This document shows positions 21,732-29,802 of a stretch of 64,000 nucleotides of DNA, in pieces. Both the position numbers and the translations under genes were made by a program. Numbering within the stretch: position 1 is the stretch's first letter; each line of letters begins with the position of its first letter. This DNA is from Acetivibrio cellulolyticus CD2. Lineage in GTDB: Bacteria > Bacillota > Clostridia > Acetivibrionales > Acetivibrionaceae. The notes below the pieces were generated by a model that saw nothing but the letters and a program-made list of their open reading frames with translations, made no database searches and was not told the origin of the DNA. The DNA is taken from NCBI RefSeq assembly GCF_000179595.2, contig NZ_JH556658.1:795615-859614 (forward strand), read 5' to 3'.

Positions 21732-24272
21732 ATGGATTGTTTTGAAGCTTTAGGTATTAATCCCACAAAGGATACCAAAGAGATCAAAAGGGCATACTCA
21801 AAAATGCTCCAGATTCATAGTCCTGAAACTGATCCTGAAGGTTTCCAAAAAATTAGAGAGGCATATGAGGAAGCAATTGCAAAGGCGGGCCAGGAAGACT
21901 TAAGCGACAAAACGATAACTCCTGTAGAAGAGTTTATGGCAAAGTTCAAAGATTGCTATGACAACTTTGACAAAAGAATTGATGAAAATTCATGGAAGGA
22001 ACTATTGGATAGTGATATTTGCTGTAATATAGAGACCGGTAAGGAAATAAGTGATAAAATCCTTACTTTTATGATGAGCAGCTATAACTATCCTTATGAG
22101 ATATGGTCGCTATTTAACAACTATTTTTCATGGACTTCCAAAAAAGAAAAACTATATCAGCAATTCCCCAAAAATTTCATCGATTTTATAATTTATAAGA
22201 TAACCAACAAAACGTACTTCAGATATGATTATGTTAAGAACTGCCAAAAAGGTCAGGAGGAGAATTTCCTTACAGAATACTCTAAAGCAAATAATGCTTT
22301 GGAGGAGTATGACTTATACAATGCGAAGAAATCATTAGAAAAAGCAAAAGAGGTATGTGGGGATCATCCGGATTTGTTAATTTTGACCTCAAGGTACCTT
22401 ATGACAAATGGTCAATTGGAAGAGGCAAAATCAATACTTAGTTCAGTTATTGAGAATAATGAAAAGGATTTGTTTGCCTATTATTATAGAGGTAACTTAT
22501 TTTTTAGATTAGGTAAATTCAATGATGCCTATAATGATTATAAAAAAGGTCTTGAAATAAAACCGGATTTTATTGATATTTTGTATTCCATTGGAAAGTG
22601 CAGTATTAGCCTTGGTAAGTATGAAGAAGCCTCTGAATATTTTGAAAAGCTTACAGATTTGGCTCAGTACAACAGGGACGTAAGGGTTTTATTGAATTCA
22701 GCTTACAGTTTTCAGCTAGATGACCTTACAAGTCTGGCAGAACAAAACCCTGACAATATTGACTTAAAATTCAAGCTAGCTAAGGCTTATTATGCCTGTC
22801 ACAAAACAGAAGAAAGCTATAATATTTTGAGCGAAATTGAACAAAGCGGACACATGAACTGTGAAATGTACGTTTTGCTATGCAAGGTTTTATACGATTC
22901 AGAGAAAAAGGAGCTTTCCTATTCGACTGCATTTAAGGCTTATGAGTTATATCCGCAAGACTTTAGCATTACTTTCTATAAGGCATGTATGCTTGACGAG
23001 TATGGAAAATATGAAGAGGCTATCTCTTATTATGATAAAGCCCTGGCCCTTAAACCAGATGATGCTGTTTCTTTCAGTAATAAAGCATATGCACTTAACA
23101 AGCTGAAAAGATATAGCGAAGCTTTAGAAAGTGCAAATTATGCAATAAAGATTGATGAGTATATGGCACATGCTTATAAAAACAAGGCTGAAGCACTGTT
23201 AGGGCTGGAGTTATATCAAGAATGTCTTGCCGCCTGTGAGGAAGCGTTAAATATTTTTGTATATTTGACTGATGTATATGTGATCAAAATGAAACTTTAC
23301 TCAAGGGTGGGACAATTTGATGAAGCTTTGAATGTTTTTAACAAAGCCATTGACAATGGGTTAAAAGAAAGCAGTCTTTTTATTCAAAAAGCCAATGTAT
23401 TGCGTTTGACTCAAAAATATGATGAGGCTATCAGCTTATGTGATCAGGCTATTGAGTTGGATGAGAACAGTAAAGATGTGCATTATTGCAAGGGACTTTG
23501 CTATTTTAATAAAGAAAAATATAAAGAGGCTATTGAGTGTTTTGAGAGTTCAATACAAAAAAGCGAAAACATGGGCAGTTCCTATTATTACAAGATTCTA
23601 AGCTTATTGAACAGTTCAAACCATAAGGAAGCGTTAAGAGAATTAGCTAATGCAATAAGTTTGAAACTTGAAAACGTGGACAGGTTTTATGAGTTGAAAG
23701 GGGATGTTTTATCATTCCAGAATCAATATAACGAGGCACTTGAAGAATACAAAAAAGCTATTGAAATTGATCCTGCATGTTCTTCCTACTATTATTCCAT
23801 GGGATATAACCTGAATAATCTCTCAAAGTTTGAAGATGCATTGCAGTATTTAAATAAGGCAATTGAATTAGATCCTACTGTTGCAAACTATTTTATTTGC
23901 AAGAGTCATTCGTTGTATACTCTTGGAAAGTATAAAGCTTGTATTGAGGAATGTGATAAGGCACTTGAAGTTGAACCTGACTATATGCCGGCATTTAGAA
24001 ATAAGGCCTGGGCATTTTATAAGCTTGGCAACGTTGATGAAGCGGAAAAATTCTGTCAGAATGCTCTGAAAATTGATGGAAGCAATGTGAATTTACTATA
24101 TTTGAAAGTAAATATTTTGAGGCAAAAAGGATTGAATCAAGATGCCCTGATTGTATGTGACAGAATCCATGAAATCGATCCTGAGGATCAGGAAATTATA
24201 GGTATACGTAAGGAACTACTCCAAGGAAGCAAAGCCAAGAAGGGATTTTTAGGTACACTTTTTGGGAAATAG
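21732..24272 (+). CDS. J-like domain protein with a long TPR array, HscC partner
   Basis: The 846-residue protein begins one base after the hscC stop. Residues 1-50 form a J-like domain (FEALGINPTKDTKEIKRAYSKML, then DPEGFQKIREAY). The usual HPD is HSPE at 29-32, so the catalytic Asp is missing or displaced, as in DjlB/DjlC-like partners of HscC. About 140 residues of linker follow. From about residue 195 to 830 there are at least fifteen TPR units (for example AYYYRGNLFFRLGKFNDAYNDY, with the DYKKGLEIKPDF pattern). It probably recruits clients through the TPR surface and hands them to the Hsp70. The GGAG site lies inside the end of hscC, which suggests coupled translation. Confidence 0.82.
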   Translation: MDCFEALGINPTKDTKEIKRAYSKMLQIHSPETDPEGFQKIREAYEEAIAKAGQEDLSDKTITPVEEFMAKFKDCYDNFDKRIDENSWKELLDSDICCNIETGKEISDKILTFMMSSYNYPYEIWSLFNNYFSWTSKKEKLYQQFPKNFIDFIIYKITNKTYFRYDYVKNCQKGQEENFLTEYSKANNALEEYDLYNAKKSLEKAKEVCGDHPDLLILTSRYLMTNGQLEEAKSILSSVIENNEKDLFAYYYRGNLFFRLGKFNDAYNDYKKGLEIKPDFIDILYSIGKCSISLGKYEEASEYFEKLTDLAQYNRDVRVLLNSAYSFQLDDLTSLAEQNPDNIDLKFKLAKAYYACHKTEESYNILSEIEQSGHMNCEMYVLLCKVLYDSEKKELSYSTAFKAYELYPQDFSITFYKACMLDEYGKYEEAISYYDKALALKPDDAVSFSNKAYALNKLKRYSEALESANYAIKIDEYMAHAYKNKAEALLGLELYQECLAACEEALNIFVYLTDVYVIKMKLYSRVGQFDEALNVFNKAIDNGLKESSLFIQKANVLRLTQKYDEAISLCDQAIELDENSKDVHYCKGLCYFNKEKYKEAIECFESSIQKSENMGSSYYYKILSLLNSSNHKEALRELANAISLKLENVDRFYELKGDVLSFQNQYNEALEEYKKAIEIDPACSSYYYSMGYNLNNLSKFEDALQYLNKAIELDPTVANYFICKSHSLYTLGKYKACIEECDKALEVEPDYMPAFRNKAWAFYKLGNVDEAEKFCQNALKIDGSNVNLLYLKVNILRQKGLNQDALIVCDRIHEIDPEDQEIIGIRKELLQGSKAKKGFLGTLFGK

Positions 24273-24312
24273 CTTACCAAGTGGGTAGATAAAATATTTA
24301 AGGAGGAAAAAA

Positions 24313-24645
24313 ATGAGGTGCCCTAAATGTAATTTAAGAAATACAGACAGGACGGTAAAGTGCAGTTGTGGATATAACTTTTTAACAAAAACAATGGGTG
24401 ATGACAAAACAGGTAATGAAATTTTGAAAAAGCCAAATGGCACAATACTTGCTTTGGGATGGATAACATCTATTATAGGTGGACCTATAGGTGTAGTAAT
24501 TGGGTTTTTAATCGGATTTGGCAAAGATAAGAATACAGGTAATTACATTTATGATGAAAAGTCAAGAAAGACTGGCAAAATAATGCTTGTTGTAGCAATT
24601 TGTATGATGGTATTGGGATTTGTTTTAGGAAAAAATCAAGGATAG
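24313..24645 (+). CDS. Small zinc-ribbon membrane protein
   Basis: The 110-residue protein starts at ATG 24313 behind AAGGAGG. It begins with a short zinc ribbon, CPKC at 3-6 and CSCG further on. Two membrane spans follow, about 45-66 (LALGWITSIIGGPIGVVIGFL) and 87-105 (IMLVVAICMMVLGFVLG), with a charged loop between them. It is the third gene of the hscC unit, 40 bases after the TPR gene, and a terminator hairpin follows. The exact role is unknown. It could anchor the chaperone pair at the membrane, but only position suggests this. Confidence 0.7.
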   Translation: MRCPKCNLRNTDRTVKCSCGYNFLTKTMGDDKTGNEILKKPNGTILALGWITSIIGGPIGVVIGFLIGFGKDKNTGNYIYDEKSRKTGKIMLVVAICMMVLGFVLGKNQG

Positions 24646-24652
24646 TTTATTT

Positions 24653-24690
24653 AGGCAAGCATAACGAGAAATTATATGACTTGCCTTTAT
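24653..24690 (+). terminator. Terminator after the hscC unit
   Basis: AGGCAAG (24653-24659) pairs with CTTGCCT (24680-24686), followed by TTATTATT. Confidence 0.6.
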
Positions 24691-24729
24691 TATTGGTTAC
24701 ACTAACAATAGCATAAGGAAGGTGTTTAT

Positions 24730-25584
24730 ATGAAAAATAATTTTATTGATAATATGGTATTAAAAAATAATATTGTATTTTTAATTATAAACATAATAAT
24801 AACTCTAATTGTTGTCAACATTACAAAGCCATATTACATCAATATTTATAACTTTTTTTGCGGACCTTTTGATATAGAATTTGAAAATTTGAATTCAATT
24901 AGAGAATTAAAAGACACTTTCGATTATGAGGATTATATTGAGCACCCTCTATATGCAAATTATTATATTAATGGCAATAAGTTTTTCTATAAAGTTAAGG
25001 GAAATAAGTCTATTCAATCTGGTGTGCAAGATGTCCAAGAAGGATATGTAACTTTTGGTGGCGTTAAATCTGAAACCCAATCAATGGCTAGGTCTGAATA
25101 TTTATTACTTAATGTAAATGAAAAGACTCTTATCGTCCGAGTACCTGTAAACTCCTCTAATACAGAATTTTCAGGACTCATTCTACCTTTATCTTCAAGA
25201 CTAAAACATGAAGCTAGGCTGAGTGTACAGGATACAGAACTTGCAGAATTTGATGAAACATTGTTACCATTTATGCTTGATGCTACAGGTAACTTTAAAA
25301 AAGATTTGTATTATCAATTAGCTATAGCAATTTTACTATTTGCATTTATAATAGTTAATTATTGTAAAATAACAATAAGGTTTATAAATCCAAGGAAGCA
25401 TCCATTATATAAGAAAATAGAAATCTATGGCCCAAATGATGAAATTGTGGAAAGTATTATGAAAGAAGTTATGGATTATGGGAATTCGTACATAGAGGGA
25501 AATTATATAATTACAACTAACTGGATTGTTAAAAAAAGTTTATTTAGACCTTGCATAACGAAAAATTATATAAAAAAAGAATAA
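24730..25584 (+). CDS. Hypothetical membrane protein, 284 aa
   Basis: ATG 24730 follows GAAGGTG. There is a membrane span at about 14-32 (NIVFLIINIIITLIVVNI) and another at about 197-215 (LAIAILLFAFIIVNYC). The 160-residue segment between them is predicted outside and has beta character (ANYYINGNKFFYKVKGNK, TLIVRVPVNSS). About 70 residues remain inside and contain YKKIEIYGPNDEIVESIMKEV. I do not recognise the family. It lies after the terminator of the chaperone unit, alone, and there is no sign of frameshift. Confidence 0.7.
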   Translation: MKNNFIDNMVLKNNIVFLIINIIITLIVVNITKPYYINIYNFFCGPFDIEFENLNSIRELKDTFDYEDYIEHPLYANYYINGNKFFYKVKGNKSIQSGVQDVQEGYVTFGGVKSETQSMARSEYLLLNVNEKTLIVRVPVNSSNTEFSGLILPLSSRLKHEARLSVQDTELAEFDETLLPFMLDATGNFKKDLYYQLAIAILLFAFIIVNYCKITIRFINPRKHPLYKKIEIYGPNDEIVESIMKEVMDYGNSYIEGNYIITTNWIVKKSLFRPCITKNYIKKE

Positions 25585-25626
25585 TGCTTATGCTCAACTA
25601 AATAAGTTTAGAGCAAAGTTTATATA

Positions 25627-25713
25627 ACCACCCTTTAACAATAGTATATGAAGGCACGCTAACTGACTAAAAAACATATACTGATGTATAGTGATACAGA
25701 GTTAAGGGGTGGT
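25627..25713 (+). promoter_or_regulatory. Structured leader that sequesters a ribosome binding site
   Basis: ACCACCCTTTAAC (25627-25639) pairs with GTTAAGGGGTGGT (25701-25713), 13 positions with one G-U. The right arm contains the GGGGTGG ribosome binding site of the next gene. Inside is a second perfect 8-bp stem, AGTATATG (25643-25650) with CATATACT (25675-25682). The shape suits translational control by temperature, ligand or protein. No known riboswitch class is recognised. Confidence 0.5.
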
Positions 25714-25718
25714 GTAAG

Positions 25719-26045
25719 TTGGGTAATAATAACAATGGCAACAATAATAGCAATAGTAATTGCAACAACACACAAAATTCAATATTTGGATGCCTGTTTT
25801 CCTTAGATCCCAAACAACTTGCATTATTTGCTGTGATAATAGGCATTCTTATAACAGAAAACCTTGACTTAGACCAACAAAATGTGCTTGGTAACTTTTT
25901 TTCAAATATAGGTCAGTCAATTTCGACGATTGCAGCTCAAGGAGCGTTATTACAAAGCGATGACAACAAAAACGACAACATCAACAGACAAATTCAATTT
26001 TTGAAAAAGCAAATTTGCGCACTTGAACAGGAGGTTAACAACTAA
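25719..26045 (+). CDS. Asn-rich small membrane-associated protein, 108 aa
   Basis: The start is TTG 25719 after GGGGTGG. The first 20 residues are almost only Asn, Gly and Ser. A hydrophobic stretch follows at about 31-46 (KQLALFAVIIGILITENLDL). The sequence NVLGNFFSNIGQSISTIAAQ comes next, and a coiled-coil-like end (NRQIQFLKKQICALEQEV) completes it. Similar small proteins occur in sporulating Clostridia, but I cannot name the family. The structured leader before it may block translation until unfolded. It converges with the PII/DUF1538 pair, with only 13 bases between the stops. Confidence 0.6.
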   Translation: MGNNNNGNNNSNSNCNNTQNSIFGCLFSLDPKQLALFAVIIGILITENLDLDQQNVLGNFFSNIGQSISTIAAQGALLQSDDNKNDNINRQIQFLKKQICALEQEVNN

Positions 26046-26058
26046 GGGCTAGTGTTTA

Positions 26059-26724
26059 TCAACATAAACCATAAGCCTTGCTAACAGCCTGAACAAAAAT
26101 AATTCCATTTCCCGGTTCGTCCATTTTGAGGTCATTCCTAATTGAGGATGTAATTGCATCTGTCAAATTATTCTCTGCTAATATTAAGACAACTTCCTTC
26201 TCCGGTTCTATATCCATTAAAAAGAGTTTACTGTGTTCATGAATGCCTGAACCTCTGGCATTGATTATTGTACCACCTCGAGCACCTGCCTTTTTTGCAG
26301 CCTCTACAACATCTTCAGCTTTGCCCTTATCAACAACTACATAAATAGCATTATGCATTGTATTTTCTACACCTCCATGTTCCTTTATATTGCTGCCTTT
26401 ATATGATTTAGTTCCTAAAATACTCAAAACATGACTACTGAAAGCTATACCATGGTTTGATTTGTTTAAATTATATTTAGCATTTAGATCATCAAGAGTT
26501 TTATAAACGCCTATTTTTTCGCCCAACATTAAAACAATTTCTCTTCTAAGATCGCTCAAATCAAGAAACTCCAGTAACCGGTTTGAAACAATGCCCGTAC
26601 CTAAAAATATTGTTCCGCCCAATATGCCATTTTGCCGGGCATATTTAATTACTTTGCTTCCTTGTCCGAAATTTACAATTACACATAAAAGTTCATATTC
26701 CATTTGATCTGAATCATTTGACAT
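26059..26724 (-). CDS. Tandem PII-like (GlnB-fold) regulatory protein
   Basis: The 221-residue product contains two GlnB-like halves, about 8-105 (LLCVIVNFGQGSKVIKYARQ, GGTIFLGTG) and 120-218 (AIYVVVDKGKAEDVVEAAKK, GGTIINARGSG). Each ends in a strand with GIAF or GIIFV. PII folds bind adenine nucleotides and control transporters or enzymes by direct contact. Its start overlaps the end of the upstream DUF1538 membrane gene by 11 bases, so the two are translated together. The likely role is to gate that membrane protein. The T-loop Tyr typical of GlnB is not obvious, so uridylylation is not expected. Confidence 0.8.
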   Translation of the reverse strand: MSNDSDQMEYELLCVIVNFGQGSKVIKYARQNGILGGTIFLGTGIVSNRLLEFLDLSDLRREIVLMLGEKIGVYKTLDDLNAKYNLNKSNHGIAFSSHVLSILGTKSYKGSNIKEHGGVENTMHNAIYVVVDKGKAEDVVEAAKKAGARGGTIINARGSGIHEHSKLFLMDIEPEKEVVLILAENNLTDAITSSIRNDLKMDEPGNGIIFVQAVSKAYGLC

Positions 26725-28210
26725 GTGGTTCCAAACCTCCTTTTCTCGATTTAATTTTGTATATAATACCTAAGACTTGCAAAGTTATTAATGGAGTGAG
26801 AGCTACCATAGCAATCAACCCAAATCCGTCTATCAAAACATTTGCGTATTCTATCCGTTGGGCAGCTCCCTGCGCAAAAGCCATAATAAAAGTTGCAGTC
26901 ATTGGGCCTGAGGCTACACCTCCTGAATCGAAGGCAATACCAACAAATAGTTTCGGAACGAAAAAAGTCAAAATAATTGCTATAACATAACCGGGTAAAA
27001 GATAGTGCCAAAGTTTGATTTCCGGAACTAATATCCTTATCATTGATAGCGCAACTGAAATACCCACTCCGAGAGAAAGGGCAAATAAAATTACCTCTCT
27101 TTTTACATATCCGCTGGTAACCTCCTCAATTTGATGCGTTAGCACATATACAGCAGGCTCAGCCAGTATTGTTACCAATCCGAGAACAAAACCTACAGCT
27201 ACAAGAGAAAATTTTGTATTAAGTGATGCAAGTGAATACCCAACGACGCTGCCAACATCTATAAAACTGGCGTTTACACCTGTTAAAAAATACACTAACC
27301 CAATATATGTGTAAAGGTTACCTTTTAAGATTTTGTAAAAAGATCGTTTATCAAGCTTAAAGAATGTTTTTTGAAAAATCAGGAATATGATTAGCAGTGG
27401 AAGCATTGCAAAGAAAACTTCAATCAATACAGATGGTAAATTATTAATAAACGGGGCTACAATCGAGGATGATGTAGTTGAACTTATTTCCAGGTTGGAA
27501 GATATTTTGCCTGGTTTTGTAATTATGCTCATAATCAAAACAGAAATTATAGCACCGGTTGAAGCTATTGCAACTAGACCAAAGCTGTCATTTTCAGAAG
27601 CATTACTATCTTTCTTCAACCTTGAAACACCTAACGCAAGAGCTAAAATAAATGGTACAGTCAAAGCTCCCGTGGTTGCTCCGGAAGCATCAAAAGATAT
27701 TGCAAGAAATTCAGAAGAAGTAAAAAATGTTAAAATAAAAATAATAAAATATAGTACTGTTAGAATTTTAAACAATGGAATATTATAAACTATTCTTATT
27801 AAACCAACTGCAAGCATTACTGCAATTCCAATTGACACAACTACAACAATACTGAGTTTGGATATTAAGCCTGAAGTGACAAATTCCACTTGTCCTGCTA
27901 GTATGTAAAGGTCAGGCTCGGCAACTGATACAAAAAAACCAAGGATTATTCCTGCAATTCCGACTATCCAAATCTTATTTGATTTTGTAAGAAATGACCC
28001 TAGCAGATTGCCAATTGGAGTAATACCTATATCAACTCCTAATAAAAATATTGATAATCCAATAATCGTAATAAATACTCCAACGAAAAATCTTATTAAG
28101 AGTGGAATACCAAGTGGGGCAATTGTAAAATTCAATATCAACACAATTAATGATATGGGAAGTAAAGCAAGTGTGACTTCTCTAAATTTATCCGTAATTG
28201 TGCTCAACAT
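26714..28210 (-). CDS. DUF1538 integral membrane protein (transporter-like, duplicated)
   Basis: The start is ATG at 28210 (MLSTITDKFREV) behind AGAGGAAG. The 498-residue protein is an internal duplication. The first half (about 10-225) carries LGVDIGITPIGNLLG, VAEPDLYILAGQVEFVTSG and a FDASGATTGALTVPFILALA box. The second half (about 265-490) repeats them as TGVNASFIDVG, LAEPAVYVLTHQIEEVTSG and FDSGGVASGPMTATFIMAFA. Roughly twelve spans are predicted. DUF1538 proteins are usually paired with PII-like proteins, as here, and are thought to be transporters of unknown substrate. The repeated FDSGG/AEP boxes are likely ion- or substrate-binding sites. Confidence 0.82.
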   Translation of the reverse strand: MLSTITDKFREVTLALLPISLIVLILNFTIAPLGIPLLIRFFVGVFITIIGLSIFLLGVDIGITPIGNLLGSFLTKSNKIWIVGIAGIILGFFVSVAEPDLYILAGQVEFVTSGLISKLSIVVVVSIGIAVMLAVGLIRIVYNIPLFKILTVLYFIIFILTFFTSSEFLAISFDASGATTGALTVPFILALALGVSRLKKDSNASENDSFGLVAIASTGAIISVLIMSIITKPGKISSNLEISSTTSSSIVAPFINNLPSVLIEVFFAMLPLLIIFLIFQKTFFKLDKRSFYKILKGNLYTYIGLVYFLTGVNASFIDVGSVVGYSLASLNTKFSLVAVGFVLGLVTILAEPAVYVLTHQIEEVTSGYVKREVILFALSLGVGISVALSMIRILVPEIKLWHYLLPGYVIAIILTFFVPKLFVGIAFDSGGVASGPMTATFIMAFAQGAAQRIEYANVLIDGFGLIAMVALTPLITLQVLGIIYKIKSRKGGLEPHVK

Positions 28211-28401
28211 TTCACTTCCTCTCAACAAAATTTCTTCAGGATAATTATAGTCTTATTTTATATATCGTAATTTATACTGATTTTATTTACCTTATAGGAA
28301 ACATTGATATATATTTTTACGGTTGGACTAAATAATTGTCATAACTACTTAAATTACATAATATAAATATAATAGGATTATGTTTAATGGAGATAGGTGC
28401 A

Positions 28402-29379
28402 ATGAATAGACGAATTCGTATAGTATCTATTGTTTCATTCTTTATTGGGACAGCTCTTATTTTTGCTGCATCTTATTTTGAGTTGTTCTTTCCTTCTAAA
28501 AACGCTTTCTATTTAGGCATTTTGGGTGACACCTTGTTGGCTGGAATAAAGAGTCTCGGACTGGCAGTTATTACTTCGACTCTCATAAATATATTGAAAA
28601 ATTGGATGGAATCAACTGAAACACTTGTAAACAATGGTTTTATTAATCGTTTGACTAAGTGCGAAATGAAGGATCTAAAATCGAAAATTGAATCAGAATT
28701 ATACTTTAGAGATAATAACCATAATAAAGACAATTTCTATAATTTTTTCGAACAAGAGTTATCCTCACTATTAAACGATTGCTATTACAAAGTATATAAA
28801 ACGAAGATAGAGTGCAAAGTTTGTGAAAATTACATATCCAAGACAATAAGAAAAAAGTTTGAAATTGTGAATCCTTCAAAAAAGGAGGCAGTTGTAAAAA
28901 TTCCGTTTGGTGCAGAAATGCAAAGGGTAGATAATGTTGACATTGACAGGCTTTATATAATTAAAAAATTTATGGTTGATTCTGATGATTTTACAAAGGA
29001 AATCAATGACAGCCTGGTAATAAAAGAAAACTGTGATGAATGCAGTGACGCGTACTGCATTGATGTCCATACATCATGGGATGTGAAGGTAAAAAAAATA
29101 CAAGTTATTGATATGATTATCGAAACTATAGTGCCTCTAAGTGATGTTTGTTTTTCAAATAAAATTACCAAGCCGTGCAAGGAATATAACCTGATTTTTA
29201 TTCTTAATGACCCTTCTTATCAATTATCATGGCATAGTTTTGGATTTATGGGAAATCATAAGGACATGCTGATTGAAGAACCAATGGACAATGGACTGGA
29301 AATAGGTTTTAAAGATTGGATACTGCCTGGAGATGGTGTTGTAATATCAATAAATAAAAGTGAAAAAAAGAATGTTTAA
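28402..29379 (+). CDS. Hypothetical protein with two N-terminal membrane spans
   Basis: ATG 28402 is preferred over in-frame ATG 28387, because GGAGATAGGTG lies just before it. The 325-residue protein has two spans (about 6-27 and 42-64) and then a long cytoplasmic part. That part starts with NRLTKCEMKDLKSKIESELYF and continues as a beta-rich domain of about 200 residues with several Cys (CKVCENY, ENCDECSDAYC). I do not recognise it. Similar layouts, a short membrane anchor plus an effector-like soluble domain, occur in stress and defence proteins, but no motif here supports that. It stands alone in its direction. Confidence 0.65.
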   Translation: MNRRIRIVSIVSFFIGTALIFAASYFELFFPSKNAFYLGILGDTLLAGIKSLGLAVITSTLINILKNWMESTETLVNNGFINRLTKCEMKDLKSKIESELYFRDNNHNKDNFYNFFEQELSSLLNDCYYKVYKTKIECKVCENYISKTIRKKFEIVNPSKKEAVVKIPFGAEMQRVDNVDIDRLYIIKKFMVDSDDFTKEINDSLVIKENCDECSDAYCIDVHTSWDVKVKKIQVIDMIIETIVPLSDVCFSNKITKPCKEYNLIFILNDPSYQLSWHSFGFMGNHKDMLIEEPMDNGLEIGFKDWILPGDGVVISINKSEKKNV

Positions 29380-29802
29380 AAAAATAAAAGCGGTTCATAA
29401 TAATGTTTAGAATAATGAAATAATTACTTCTGCAATTTTTCCACATATGGCTTGTTGTTACATTTGGGCCAAGTGAAAAATATAAGTAATATTTCATTTA
29501 TCTTTTAAAATTACTTAGGACAAACACTAATAACATTATGTGTAATATACTGATAATGAAGGGAGAGACCTAAAATGTGTGGAGAAAGAACAGTTAATCT
29601 TTATGATGAGAGGACAATAAATTAAGTTTGTTATATATTTTCAAAATACATAAGTCTCTCAGCAATGGCAGCTGAAATATACGTGATCAAACCTGCTGCT
29701 AAAGACAAATGAAAAAGTGTCTTATAACGATTGAATTCATTATAAGACACTTTTTGGGGTAGTGTTGTGAGTATTAAAAAAGAACTCCATTGTTTAGAGT
29801 CT
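29380..29802. other. Convergent intergenic region with a possible 16-codon frame
   Basis: A short frame at 29575-29625 (MCGERTVNLYDERTIN) has a good GAAGGGAGAG site. Whether it is translated cannot be told. The strong terminator at 29712-29755 ends the region. Nothing else is recognised. Confidence 0.35.
29712..29755. terminator. Strong bidirectional terminator
   Basis: Sixteen bases at 29712-29727 pair perfectly with 29740-29755, with A and T runs at the two sides. Confidence 0.85.

Noticed and set aside
29575-29625. A 16-codon peptide gene
   Set aside because: It has a good ribosome binding site but is too short to support from sequence alone, and no duplicate or homolog is visible. It is mentioned only within the intergenic entry.
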